From: Streptomyces sp. cf386
GTDB taxonomy: Bacteria > Actinomycetota > Actinomycetes > Streptomycetales > Streptomycetaceae
Assembly: GCF_900103585.1 (NCBI RefSeq)
Contig: NZ_FNHV01000010.1
Coordinates: 1-64,000, forward strand
DNA: 64,000 nt
Reading direction: 5' to 3'
Below, in pieces: positions 43,915 to 52,183 of the stretch. The notes beneath the pieces are model-generated. The model did not search any database. It was not told the DNA's origin and saw only the letters and a list, made by a program, of their open reading frames with translations. Made by a program: the position numbers and the translations under genes. Within the stretch, counting starts at the first letter, position 1. Every line of letters begins with the position of its first letter.

Positions 43915-44151
43915 ACCTACGCTTCCGGTCTTCGTCTCCGGACTTCCGAAGACGTCAATCCCGGCCGCCGGACGCGACCAGGCGCCATTCTGCAGACAAG
44001 CCCCCACCCCTGCCATCGGCCGATGGTCTACGACACCTGCAACTTTGGTTGTCCGCCCACAAACGAAGACAGGGCCCCGCGCCCGAGTCGAAGACCCGGG
44101 CGCCGAGACCCATATCGGCGAGCTACGTCGCACAATTCCTGTTGATCAGTC

Positions 44152-44397
44152 TCAGCAGGTGCCGCCGAAATCGGTGACTTGCCCACCGGCATTGCCCTCG
44201 CCGTTGACCGCATTGCCCAGAAGGCCGTTGAGGATGCCGACCTGGCCGAGGATGTCGATGTTCATGTCGTGAGACTTGCAGTGACCGCCTCCGTGGCCGT
44301 GGCCACCCGAGGGCTGGGCGGTGGCAGTGCCGCTGGCTATGAGGGTCAGACCACCGAGCATGGCGGCCGCAACAGCGGCCTTCTGAAACTTACGCAT
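44152..44397 (-). CDS. Small secreted protein, rodlin-like in style
   Basis: An 81-residue protein with a clear signal peptide (MRKFQKAAVAAAMLGGLTLI, cleavage near TATA-Q). The mature part has a Gly/His-rich start (GGHGHGGGHC), a hydrophobic core INIDILGQVGILNGLLGN-like stretch (read as NIDILGQVGILNGLLGNAV) and ends in Cys. Two cysteines could form a disulfide. Size, Asn/Gly content and hydrophobic core recall streptomycete surface-assembly proteins (rodlins, chaplins), but neither family's motif is complete. The GHGHGGGH tract may bind metal. A good ribosome site (AGGAGG) precedes ATG 44397. Confidence 0.75.
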   Translation of the reverse strand: MRKFQKAAVAAAMLGGLTLIASGTATAQPSGGHGHGGGHCKSHDMNIDILGQVGILNGLLGNAVNGEGNAGGQVTDFGGTC

Positions 44398-44897
44398 GAC
44401 TCCTCCTTAGTTTGAGTAGAGCGCGCACCACCAAAGATCCACATCGCGCTCACTTCGGAGGCTATGCCGATATTTCCCGCACCGCTCATCGGGGCCGCCA
44501 TCCGGGGCGATGGGTCGAACCGGTTACGGTGACGTCTCCCGAGGCGTGCACGCACGGGGATGCGCAGCCCCACCCCCGCCTCTGCACCTGCGTCACAACC
44601 GGCTGACCACCGGCACGGGAGAAACGAATGCAAAACCGGACCCCCCGTCAACACCGTTACACCAGACCCGCATCTCTCCTGCCCCACGCCCTGGCCGCCC
44701 CACTCCTCCTCCTGACGGCCTGCACACCGGACCAGGCCCACGGCCAAACTCGGCTCCCCCGCAGCCACTTCCTCAACGGCCCCTCCTCGTGCGGCCGACG
44801 CGCAAACCGAAAACTCTCGTCTGAGGAGTGTCGTCCAGCGGAACGAGTGCCGCTGGAGGACATCGCTCGTCAGGAGAGAAGGGCAGGACATGGGTTG
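44398..44897. other. 500-base gap at the left edge of the island
   Basis: No confident gene. A forward frame from 44628 begins with a lipoprotein-like signal but loses coding character quickly. The gap marks a change from strongly GC-biased genes on the left to less biased genes on the right. Confidence 0.5.
44628..44780 (+). pseudogene. Possible lipoprotein gene remnant
   Basis: The frame starting ATG 44628 encodes a basic N-terminus, a hydrophobic core and a lipobox-like LLLLTAC followed by TPD, as in a lipoprotein signal. After about 50 codons the sequence no longer looks coding and runs into the antisense of the SRA-like gene's 3' flank. It may be the surviving 5' end of a lipoprotein gene truncated by insertion of the neighbouring island. 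Chance resemblance is possible. Confidence 0.35.
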
Positions 44898-45932
44898 CTA
44901 GGCGGGCATCGGGCAATCCAAGCAGCGAAAGGCGCGAGGGGTGCTGGCTGAGGTGGTGGTGTTTGGGGCGAACTCAGAGAAGCCGCCGCTCTCGTTGCGA
45001 TACACCAGGCCAATCCCGTGTTCGGCGAGCAGGTTGCGGAGATTTTCGCGGGGGAGCTCGGGGGTCAGCACCATCAGGTGCAGCGGCTGGCTGTGGGCAA
45101 CGTTACGCAAGTAGTGGCGTGCTAGCAGCAGTTGAGTCATGGCCTCCGCGATCGACTCGCTGGCCGCGCTCCCTGTCGGCTCATAGACCGTGTTGCTCGT
45201 GGGGTTGTAGAGCTCGGCTATGAGCTCAGCCGTTGCGTCACGCATCGACACTTCGAGTTGGCCGATCGTTTCTCCTGCGGCGAGAGTGCTCTCTTCGAAG
45301 GTGTCGGCCAAGTCATCACGAGCAGCGGCTACTTGATCGACGTTGGACACTTGGAGCTGCTGACGTCGCTGACGTCGATAGGCGCGGGTGAGCCTGGCTG
45401 CGTTGCGGCTGAATCGGGAGCGGGCGCTCGTGGCGCGCGGGAGGGTGTCCTCTTCCCGTCGGATGTGCAGACCAGTGGGACGTAGGCGGAAGACGATTAC
45501 GTTGCGATCTGCGCCAATTTCATCCTTGGCTTCCCTTATTTCGAACTGCTTGCGCTCATCGACCTTGAATTCACCTATGTAGAGATGTGTCCGGGTGTCG
45601 CTTCCGGGGACCTTGCCTACGGCGATAAAGAGGTGCAGGGTGCGACCCTTGTCGATGTGCTCCAAGATGGCCTTGTTGCCGCCTTCTAAGGCTTGATCGC
45701 CGCGCTTCCCGGCGCCGGTATAGGTGAATATGGGGCCGATGTCGTCGTCCTCGGCGAGCCATCCGTCGCGGTATCCGAAGCGCTCGCCGACCTTGCTGTC
45801 GGAGAAGATGAGAACGTTCCTCTTCTCGACCGCGGGGCAGATTCCGGCGAAGCCGGCCCCTCCAAGTACGGGATGTATTTCTGCGCGCGTGAGGATCTGG
45901 CCGGGGCGGGGCCCGGACGTGTGGGTCGTCAT
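44898..45932 (-). CDS. SRA-like (ScoMcrA type) protein with degenerate PD-(D/E)XK nuclease domain
   Basis: A 344-residue protein. Residues 11-155 resemble the SRA-like domain of ScoMcrA-type modification-dependent enzymes: VLIFSDSKVGERFGYRDGW, then FTYTGAGKRGDQALEGGNKA, GRTLHLFIAVG, YIGEF and VIVFRLRP. No HNH motif follows. Residues 160-205 are a basic helix. Residues 205-320 match the pattern of a PD-(D/E)XK nuclease usually fused to such domains (AELY, then E-x-K-GS, then AxxQLLLxR), but the Asp position is E240, the Lys of ExK is T253 (E251-P-T253), while Q267 is kept. So it probably binds modified DNA without cutting, or needs a partner. Divergent from the gene at 46033. Confidence 0.72.
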   Translation of the reverse strand: MTTHTSGPRPGQILTRAEIHPVLGGAGFAGICPAVEKRNVLIFSDSKVGERFGYRDGWLAEDDDIGPIFTYTGAGKRGDQALEGGNKAILEHIDKGRTLHLFIAVGKVPGSDTRTHLYIGEFKVDERKQFEIREAKDEIGADRNVIVFRLRPTGLHIRREEDTLPRATSARSRFSRNAARLTRAYRRQRRQQLQVSNVDQVAAARDDLADTFEESTLAAGETIGQLEVSMRDATAELIAELYNPTSNTVYEPTGSAASESIAEAMTQLLLARHYLRNVAHSQPLHLMVLTPELPRENLRNLLAEHGIGLVYRNESGGFSEFAPNTTTSASTPRAFRCLDCPMPA

Positions 45933-46032
45933 GATCCGAGGCTAATGGTTTCAGTGAGCACAGAGTGACGGCCTGGCACAGATCGCTAGTGATGACTTTG
46001 TGACAGTGCATGGCTCAGGTGAGGATGGGGCC

Positions 46033-46611
46033 ATGGGTGACGCGACAGCGACTGTCATAGCAGGTGGCATCGGCCTTGTGGCAGCGGTTATCGGGGCTGT
46101 GATCGCGGGGAGGTACGCCGAGCGTGGCGCAAAGGCGGGTGGGCGAAAGGCTGTTGAGGCCGCGCTCGCACAGGTTCAGGGGCAAGCCGCAGCGGAGCAC
46201 TGGCAGTGGGTGCGTAGTCAGCGGTACCAGTCCTTCGCTTCTCTCCTCGCGGCCTATACGGCTCTTGATGAAGTGCTCGCACGCGTCACGCCTGAGGTTA
46301 GCGACGGCGTCCCACTTGATGTAGCAACCAAAGACGAACTGCGGCGGGCCGCGCTGGAACTGCAAGACAAGACAAGCTTGCTGGCGTTGTGGGGGCCGGA
46401 TGAGGCGAGGGCGCTGGCGTACGCCCTAACGCAGAAGACGGTTGTGGCAGTCAGGTCCTTGCTTCAAGCAGAGCAAGCAACAGCTCTCCAAGGCCAGAGC
46501 CCAGAGTGGCCGATCTATGAACGGGCTAGGAGTGGTATGACCGAGTCCTATGCCGCTTTCCTTCAGAGAGCAGGAGAGATAATCCGCGATCCTATGCAGA
46601 CTGTCAGTTAA
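46033..46611 (+). CDS. Hypothetical single-pass membrane protein
   Basis: A 192-residue protein with one N-terminal hydrophobic helix (residues 5-26, TATVIAGGIGLVAAVIGAVI) and a long helical cytoplasmic part (HWQWVRSQRYQSFASLLAAY, then QDKTSLLALWGPDEARALAY). The start ATG 46033 follows GAGGATGGGG; a GTG at 46000 is less likely. This architecture is common among uncharacterised streptomycete island proteins. It is divergent from the SRA-like gene, and its 3' end overlaps the DUF397 gene's end by 8 bases. Third positions are less GC-rich than in core genes. Confidence 0.7.
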   Translation: MGDATATVIAGGIGLVAAVIGAVIAGRYAERGAKAGGRKAVEAALAQVQGQAAAEHWQWVRSQRYQSFASLLAAYTALDEVLARVTPEVSDGVPLDVATKDELRRAALELQDKTSLLALWGPDEARALAYALTQKTVVAVRSLLQAEQATALQGQSPEWPIYERARSGMTESYAAFLQRAGEIIRDPMQTVS

Positions 46612-46807
46612 CGCGGCTCGCTTGTCTGGAAATGGCGCCTATGAAGTTCTCCCACGTTGCAGGGCTCAGAGTGAGTTGCGGCCCTGAGGGGACCTTCGAG
46701 TCACGCACTGCGATAGTCCCCGCACGCGCAGCCATCTCCAGGCACTCGCCCCCCATGCCGTTGCTGTAGCTGCTCTTGTGCCACGGGATGCTCGATGGCG
46801 GCATCAT
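46604..46807 (-). CDS. DUF397 family small protein
   Basis: A 67-residue protein matching DUF397: WHKSSYSNGMGGECLEMA, TIAVRDSKVPSGPQLTLSP and the C-terminal WENFIGAI. Such proteins occur next to WhiJ-type regulators in hundreds of actinobacterial loci and act with or against them in developmental control. Here its ATG overlaps the stop of the upstream regulator by 4 bases (46804-46807), so translation is coupled. Confidence 0.93.
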   Translation of the reverse strand: MMPPSSIPWHKSSYSNGMGGECLEMAARAGTIAVRDSKVPSGPQLTLSPATWENFIGAISRQASRVN

Positions 46808-47652
46808 CGGGAGTTCTCCTCCAGGAGTTTTGTGATCAGCAAGGTCGAGCGCTGAGGACTCAGAGCCAAGGCCCTGAGATGGTCGAATGCCTTCGTGTAG
46901 AGGTTCACGTCCTTGGGTTCTTCGAGGTAGACCGAATCGGTAAGCCCCTCTCGGTAGACCACGTCTGGGTCCTCCTGCTCTGGGAAGCCGAGGATCGTGA
47001 ACGACCCGGTGGTGGGGTAGGCGCCCGCGTCGAACGGCAGGACCTGAACGGTCACGTTCTTCAGCTTCTGAATTTCCAGCATACGTTCGAGTTGGCGGGT
47101 CATGACCTGGCGGCTACCGATCGTGTGCAGCAGTGCAGTGTGGTGGACAACTGCCCACAGGTCAGGCGGGTTTTCGCTAGTGAGTAGTTGCTGGCGCCGC
47201 ATCCGGACGTCGACCATGCGCTCAATCTCGTCGGGAGTATGGTCAACCCACGCGCGACTCAGTTCGGCGGCGTACTCATCTGTTTGCAGCAGGCCGGGGA
47301 TGAACTCGGCCTGGTAGGTGCGCAGGTCAGAGACCGCCTGCTCGAGGCCGACATACACCGAGAACCAAGCGGGGATCGCATCGCCATGTGCGTGCCACCA
47401 GCCCTTCGTCTTGGACTCCTTGGCCAGCTCCTTGAGGAGATCACGCAGGTCATCAGCGGTCGCATAGAGGCGGCACAGGGCGTCGACGTCTGAGGGTTGG
47501 ACGCGCCCTTGTCCTGTCTCCATGCGGCTGACTTTGGAACTGCTCCAGTCCAGCTCCTTGCCTACTTGGCTACACGTCAGGCTGCTTTCTTCGCGTAGCC
47601 GCTTGAGCTCGATCGCAAGACGGCGACGCCGAGCTGTGGGAGATCCGGCCAT
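46804..47652 (-). CDS. WhiJ/Scr1-type helix-turn-helix regulator
   Basis: A 282-residue XRE-family protein. The helix-turn-helix lies at residues 10-65 (LAIELKRLREESSLTCSQVG, LDWSSSKVSRMETGQ). The rest is the DUF5753 domain (GWWHAHGDAIPAWFSVYVGL, FIPGLLQTDEYA, VQVLPFDAGAYPTTGSF). Proteins of this shape regulate development or small-molecule responses in streptomycetes and usually sit beside DUF397 and an anti-sigma-like ATPase gene, as here. The start is ATG 47652 after AGGAG. The promoter region shared with the ATPase gene contains a GTGCATGT/ACATGCAC inverted repeat. Confidence 0.92.
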   Translation of the reverse strand: MAGSPTARRRRLAIELKRLREESSLTCSQVGKELDWSSSKVSRMETGQGRVQPSDVDALCRLYATADDLRDLLKELAKESKTKGWWHAHGDAIPAWFSVYVGLEQAVSDLRTYQAEFIPGLLQTDEYAAELSRAWVDHTPDEIERMVDVRMRRQQLLTSENPPDLWAVVHHTALLHTIGSRQVMTRQLERMLEIQKLKNVTVQVLPFDAGAYPTTGSFTILGFPEQEDPDVVYREGLTDSVYLEEPKDVNLYTKAFDHLRALALSPQRSTLLITKLLEENSR

Positions 47653-47735
47653 GTCAACTCCTGGTGGGCTAGCGGATGTTCCATCCCATCGGAAGAGGCA
47701 TGAAAGTCCAATCACCCTTAAGAGGGAATCCCTTC

Positions 47736-47762
47736 GTGCATGTTGCAAGACGGGACATGCAC
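47736..47762. promoter_or_regulatory. Inverted repeat GTGCATGT-N11-ACATGCAC
   Basis: Exact 8-base arms with an 11-base spacer in the divergent region between the WhiJ-like regulator and the ATPase-like gene. A third GCATGCAC occurs near 47791-47798, and TTGCA/TGCAA words overlap the spacer. A candidate operator for the WhiJ-like protein. Confidence 0.45.
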
Positions 47763-47832
47763 TGCAACTCTCTCACTGAGAGTCATCACCGCATGCACGG
47801 TGTGCAACGAAGCGCGTGAAGGGTGTTCAGAG

Positions 47833-48504
47833 ATGATCTACGTGAGCGGCTGCGTCGGACGGGAGCCCTGGGTGCACCAGTTCGTTGCTCAGCCGAGTGA
47901 ACTCTCCCAATTGCGACGGATGGTGAAGCTTCGGCTCATCCTTTGGGGGCTGCGCGAACATGTTGATGCGGCACAGGTTTGCCTGTCAGAGCTGGCAACC
48001 AACGTCATTCAGCATGTCGGCCAGGGAACCTCCGCCACGCTGAGCCTGGCGCTCAGCGGGCCGTATCTACGCCTGGAACTTGAGGACCCCGATGCGCGGA
48101 CATTGCCCACCTTGCTCGCTGCAAGTAGTGCGATGGAGTCGGGCCGAGGAATGGCACTCGTTGATGCCCTGACGGATCACAGGTGGGGCGTGATCCGTCG
48201 AGGAGTTTCCAAGGTCGTGTGGTGTGAGCTCGCTGTCGATGCCACGCCTGCGAGCGGCCAGGCGAACGGCCCCCGTGTCACACGGGCCGAGGCCATTCTT
48301 GACCTTTACGGATCGTGGCGACTTCCGCACGGTAGAGCCGTGTCGAGTGAGGGCAGTGTGCTGAGCCTGGCTGTGGCGGAGGAGACTGCCATCGGGGTCA
48401 TGGCCGACATGCTGCACTGGTTGCGTGCACACGGCTTTGACCCCGATGACGTACTCGACCGAGCGCAGTCTCACTTCGAGGCTGAGCTCGGCGAGGTTAT
48501 CTGA
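47833..48504 (+). CDS. ATP-binding protein, anti-sigma factor kinase-like
   Basis: A 223-residue protein with a GHKL ATPase domain of the RsbW/SpoIIAB type: the N-box is LSELATNVIQH (E53, N57), the G1-like acidic segment is LELEDPDARTLP and the G2 region ESGRGMALVDALTDHRWG. The last 70 residues are a helical extension not found in minimal anti-sigma kinases. Members next to WhiJ/DUF397 pairs are thought to modulate the regulator. The start ATG 47833 gives the best fit; the frame stays open to 47740. Divergent from the WhiJ-like gene. Confidence 0.82.
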   Translation: MIYVSGCVGREPWVHQFVAQPSELSQLRRMVKLRLILWGLREHVDAAQVCLSELATNVIQHVGQGTSATLSLALSGPYLRLELEDPDARTLPTLLAASSAMESGRGMALVDALTDHRWGVIRRGVSKVVWCELAVDATPASGQANGPRVTRAEAILDLYGSWRLPHGRAVSSEGSVLSLAVAEETAIGVMADMLHWLRAHGFDPDDVLDRAQSHFEAELGEVI

Positions 48505-48516
48505 GGGTCGGCTCGG

Positions 48517-51500
48517 CTAGCCCGCAGCAATGGCCGAGTACGACCACACATCCGCAGGCAGCTCGTAGTGCAGCCGCCAGGTGATGGCCATCGGCTTGCT
48601 GCCCTCATGTTGGACATAGGCCGCTGGGCCGAGCAGCATCCAGGGTTGGGCCTTGCCTATGTCGGTGTCCTTGTAGCGACGCATAAACAGCATCACGTGG
48701 CTACCGCGTTGGGCGTGCTGCTGGTAGCGCAGGCCTGTGGGCGAGGTGTCTGCGGTTGTGCTCTGCGACTCCCAGTGGAAGAGGGAGGGAGTCAGTGCGT
48801 AGTCCTTGTACCGGATGGTGGGGGAGAAGTCCTTTTCGTTCTTCTCGCGGGTGATCAGCAGTGTGTCCATCTGGTTCGACTCGTCCCACAAGACACCCTG
48901 TGCAAAGGATCCCGGCATCTGACCGCCGAGGCGAGCGACGCCGAGTGCGGCCAGGATCTCCGAGCGGTTGTACGCGCTGTGGATCTTCAAGGGGATGTGT
49001 GCGTGCCGGCCCTCCAAAGGAATCGGGAAGTGGTCGGCTTGCCCCATCACATGGTGGAGTGCCTGTCGCAGTTCGCTGCGAAGTGCTCGCTGCTCACGGA
49101 GTGATTCAAGTCCCTGGGCGTAGGAGCTGAACCCACCAGCCTTGTCCCAGAAGTTGAAGAAGAGCATGCGAGCGTAGGTTTGGTCTCTTGGGCTCAGCGA
49201 CTCATAGCTCGGTGCATCGTCGCTCAACAAGCGGGTGTATGCATCAGCACGTTCACGGTCATCGACGTGCAGAAATGCGTGCACGCGCTTCAACAGATCT
49301 TCTTCGCCTGACTGTTCAGGTAGGTCGGCCAGACCGGATCGGCGTAGGACTGACGTCCATGAGTTACTGGACTTGTACAACTCCCTGATTTCGCGGCGGC
49401 TCTCCCTGAGATAGTCCGAGAGGCGCGGCGTGTTGAAGGCTCTCACTTCCTTGGCGAGGGTCTGGACGGTCGCCTTGAGCTGGGTGCGGATGTTGCCCAG
49501 AACCAAGTCCTTGGACTTGCCTTCCAAAATGATCTGACAGCCGGACGGCAGCATAGGGAAGTCGTGCTCAGCGTGCTCAAGAAGCCGGTTGCGCGACAGG
49601 TTGGTCATCGCACGGAACTGCTCTTCGAAGCGGAACTCCGCACGGTGCTGGCCGATGAAGTCGAGCACAGTGAGTACGGGCTTGTCCGGCGTGCGGCGCA
49701 GACCTCGTCCGAGCTGCTGAAGGAAGACCGTGGCACTGCTCGTTGGGCGCAGGAGGAGCAGCGTGTCGACGTCGGGGATGTCCAAGCCCTCGTTGAAGAG
49801 GTCTACGGAGAAGATGACTTGAATCTCTCCGGCCTTGAGCTGAGAGAGAACTCGGTCGCGGACTTCGGGCTTCGACGCGCTGTCTAGGGCCTCAGCTTTG
49901 AAACCTGCATCCTGGAAGCACTTCGCCATGAAGTGAGCGTGCTTCCTGCTGACACAGAAGCCGAGAGCCCGCATGCTCATCGGGTCGGACACTTTGTCCC
50001 GTACCTGCTTGATGACGATACGGGCTCGGGCGTGATCGGCGGAGAACAAGTCGCCGAGTTGGCTCTGGTCGTACGTCCCAGAACGCCAATTGAGGCGGGT
50101 GAGGTCGGTGCCGTCGGGCAGACCGAAGTAGTGGAACGGGCAGAGAAGGTCGTTGTCGAGGGCCTCCCACAGCCGCATTTCGGCGGCTATCCGCCCTTCG
50201 AAGAATGTGTCCTGGACGTTGAGACCGTCGGCACGTTCGGGAGTGGCAGTTAGGCCCAGGAGCTGCTTCGGCTTGAAGTGGTTGAGAACGCGGCGATACG
50301 TCGTAGCCGTGGCGTGATGGAACTCGTCGATGACGATGATGTCGAAGTGTTCCGGTGCGAACTGGTCGAGACGTTGGTCGGTGAGTGACTGGACGCTGGC
50401 GAAGACGTGCTTCCAGTCGCGTGGTAGCTCGCCGCTGAAGAGGGCTTCGCCGAAGGATGCGTCATCGAGTACTTCGCGGTACATGCGTAGCGACTGCTTC
50501 AGGATCTCTTTGCGGTGCGCCACGAAGAGAAGCCGCGGGTACTGCTTGCCGCCCCACTCCTTGTGCAGATTGCGGTAGTCAAGGGCAGCCATGACTGTCT
50601 TGCCCGTACCGGTCGCAGCAACAAGCAAGTTGTGCCGGTGACCGTGGACCTCACGCGCGACGCGCAACCGCTCCAGCATGTCGGCCTGGTGTGGGTGAGG
50701 TCGAACCTCAAGGCCAGACAGGCTGATCTTGGAATCTTGGCTGGACGGCGTCCCGCCTGCCAGGCGCAGAGCTTCGTCCAACTTATCGGCGTCGCGATCT
50801 GGGTCGTAGGGCTCAAAAGCGATGTCGTTCCAGTACGCGTCGAAGGTGGCCTCGAACTTGTTGAGAACCCCCGGAGTAGCTACTGACGACAGGCGCACAT
50901 TCCACTCCAGGCCGTCGAGCAATGCGGCCTTCGAGAGGTTGGAGCTGCCAACGTACGCCGTATCGAAGCCGCTCTCGCGGCGGAACAGCCAGGCCTTTGC
51001 ATGGAGACGTGTCGAACGGATCTCGTAGTTGACCTTCACCTCAGCGCCGAAGTCGCGGACGAGTCGGTCGAGTGCATGACGGTCGGTAGCGCCGATGTAG
51101 GTGGTTGTGATCACCCGGATCGGGACACCGCGTTCTGCGGCGGCACGGAGCGAGTCTTCGAGTACGCGCAGGCCATACCACTTCACGAAGGCGCAGAGCA
51201 GATCGATTCGGTCTGCTGTTGCTAGCTCAGCGCGCAGCTCACTGCCGAGGCTCGGATCCTCGGGGGAGTTGGTGATGAGTGCGGTCTCCGAAAGGGGCGT
51301 GAGTGGGCGTATCGCGTAGACGCCGGGAGCCTCTTTCTCCGCCAGGGCGAGGAGTTGGCGAGGTCCATCGGCGATGAGGTCAACAGTGTCGCCGCTTCCG
51401 AGGGCGCCAGGGTCGGATGCGAGTGCCGCGATGATCTGGTTCGCTACGGCGACGCGCTTGTCATGCGGCAGCTGACTGAGGCGCCGACTCACGGCCTGAC

Positions 51501-51687
51501 TGATGTGTCGGGCGAGTACATGGGGGGACGATTCTTCGCTGACCTCGTCGTCGATTGTTTTCCAACCTGCTGCGTTCAACTGCTGCATCTGTTCATGCAT
51601 GCCTTGGGTAACGAGTTCCTCGTAAACACCCGCGACAGGTTGCGACAGATCCCTCGGCTGAGCCACGCTGATTTCCCCTATCCCCAC
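48517..51687 (-). CDS. PLD-like/DEAD-box helicase with DUF3427 domain
   Basis: A 1056-residue multidomain protein. After a helical N-terminus (about 1-140) comes a phospholipase-D-like domain with one HxK motif (LHAKAWLF near 228, then YVGSSNLS). A superfamily 2 helicase follows: Walker A VAATGTGKTVMAALDY near 358, DEFH box IVIDEFHHATATTYRR near 455, LGLTATPER, and motif VI QQLGRGLRR near 659. The last 350 residues match DUF3427 (AHIPLKIHSAYNRSEILAAL, ending LHYELPADVW). Such proteins recur in defence islands, but their mode of action is not established. The PLD domain could nick DNA that the motor translocates. It starts at GTG 51687. Confidence 0.88.
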   Translation of the reverse strand: MGIGEISVAQPRDLSQPVAGVYEELVTQGMHEQMQQLNAAGWKTIDDEVSEESSPHVLARHISQAVSRRLSQLPHDKRVAVANQIIAALASDPGALGSGDTVDLIADGPRQLLALAEKEAPGVYAIRPLTPLSETALITNSPEDPSLGSELRAELATADRIDLLCAFVKWYGLRVLEDSLRAAAERGVPIRVITTTYIGATDRHALDRLVRDFGAEVKVNYEIRSTRLHAKAWLFRRESGFDTAYVGSSNLSKAALLDGLEWNVRLSSVATPGVLNKFEATFDAYWNDIAFEPYDPDRDADKLDEALRLAGGTPSSQDSKISLSGLEVRPHPHQADMLERLRVAREVHGHRHNLLVAATGTGKTVMAALDYRNLHKEWGGKQYPRLLFVAHRKEILKQSLRMYREVLDDASFGEALFSGELPRDWKHVFASVQSLTDQRLDQFAPEHFDIIVIDEFHHATATTYRRVLNHFKPKQLLGLTATPERADGLNVQDTFFEGRIAAEMRLWEALDNDLLCPFHYFGLPDGTDLTRLNWRSGTYDQSQLGDLFSADHARARIVIKQVRDKVSDPMSMRALGFCVSRKHAHFMAKCFQDAGFKAEALDSASKPEVRDRVLSQLKAGEIQVIFSVDLFNEGLDIPDVDTLLLLRPTSSATVFLQQLGRGLRRTPDKPVLTVLDFIGQHRAEFRFEEQFRAMTNLSRNRLLEHAEHDFPMLPSGCQIILEGKSKDLVLGNIRTQLKATVQTLAKEVRAFNTPRLSDYLRESRREIRELYKSSNSWTSVLRRSGLADLPEQSGEEDLLKRVHAFLHVDDRERADAYTRLLSDDAPSYESLSPRDQTYARMLFFNFWDKAGGFSSYAQGLESLREQRALRSELRQALHHVMGQADHFPIPLEGRHAHIPLKIHSAYNRSEILAALGVARLGGQMPGSFAQGVLWDESNQMDTLLITREKNEKDFSPTIRYKDYALTPSLFHWESQSTTADTSPTGLRYQQHAQRGSHVMLFMRRYKDTDIGKAQPWMLLGPAAYVQHEGSKPMAITWRLHYELPADVWSYSAIAAG

Positions 51688-52183
51688 ACAGCAATGGCTC
51701 TGTTCTAGCAGGTGACACTGTCAGGACGGAGGGATGCCTTGGGTTTCTCTGTAGGTGCCGTTGGACCGCCCGCTTCTTCGGCAGTGTCGCGCTTCCGCAG
51801 GCCGCCTCAAGGGCGCTTCACTCCGCTGCGCTGCGTTCCGCGTCGGCTGCGCCGATAGCCCTCCGGGCCACCCTTGACCCGGCCCGCTCCAGCACGGAGT
51901 AGAAGCAAGCGGGAGGCCCGGGGAGGCGGGTGGCCCAGGTTGGCTGGCGGTTGGGTTGGCTGCGTGGTGGGGCGGGGTTGGGGCGCGTTCGCGTCTCGGG
52001 GGCACGCCTGGTCGGCTTAGCGGCTTGCGGTCGGTGAGCGCGTAGGTGAGTGGGTGAGTGAGCTCAGTCGCCTATTTCCCGGCGTCGGAAAGCCGAGTCG
52101 CGAGCCGTCGCCTCGGCCGACCGGCGTGGGCATGGAGCCCCAACAGGCTTGGGGCGGGACGAGCCCGACTGCTCCCGGCTACA
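51688..52183. other. 496-base non-coding gap at the right edge of the island
   Basis: No convincing gene on either strand. It contains GCG/CGC-alternating stretches near 51810-51870 (CTCCGCTGCGCTGCGTTCCG) and a Thr/Gly/Trp-coding-like repeat of GGTTGG words near 51938-51970. Forward frames here have no codon bias. It may be a remnant or boundary of a mobile segment, but no integrase or direct repeats were found. Confidence 0.5.

Noticed and set aside
44346..44891. Reverse frame of 181 codons left of the SRA-like gene
   Set aside because: It overlaps the secreted-protein gene's start out of frame, lacks a ribosome site and has no consistent codon bias.
51720..52053. Considered a small gene or mobile-element remnant in the gap right of the helicase gene
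   Set aside because: No codon bias, ribosome site, integrase motif or terminal repeats could be found, so it is described only as non-coding.
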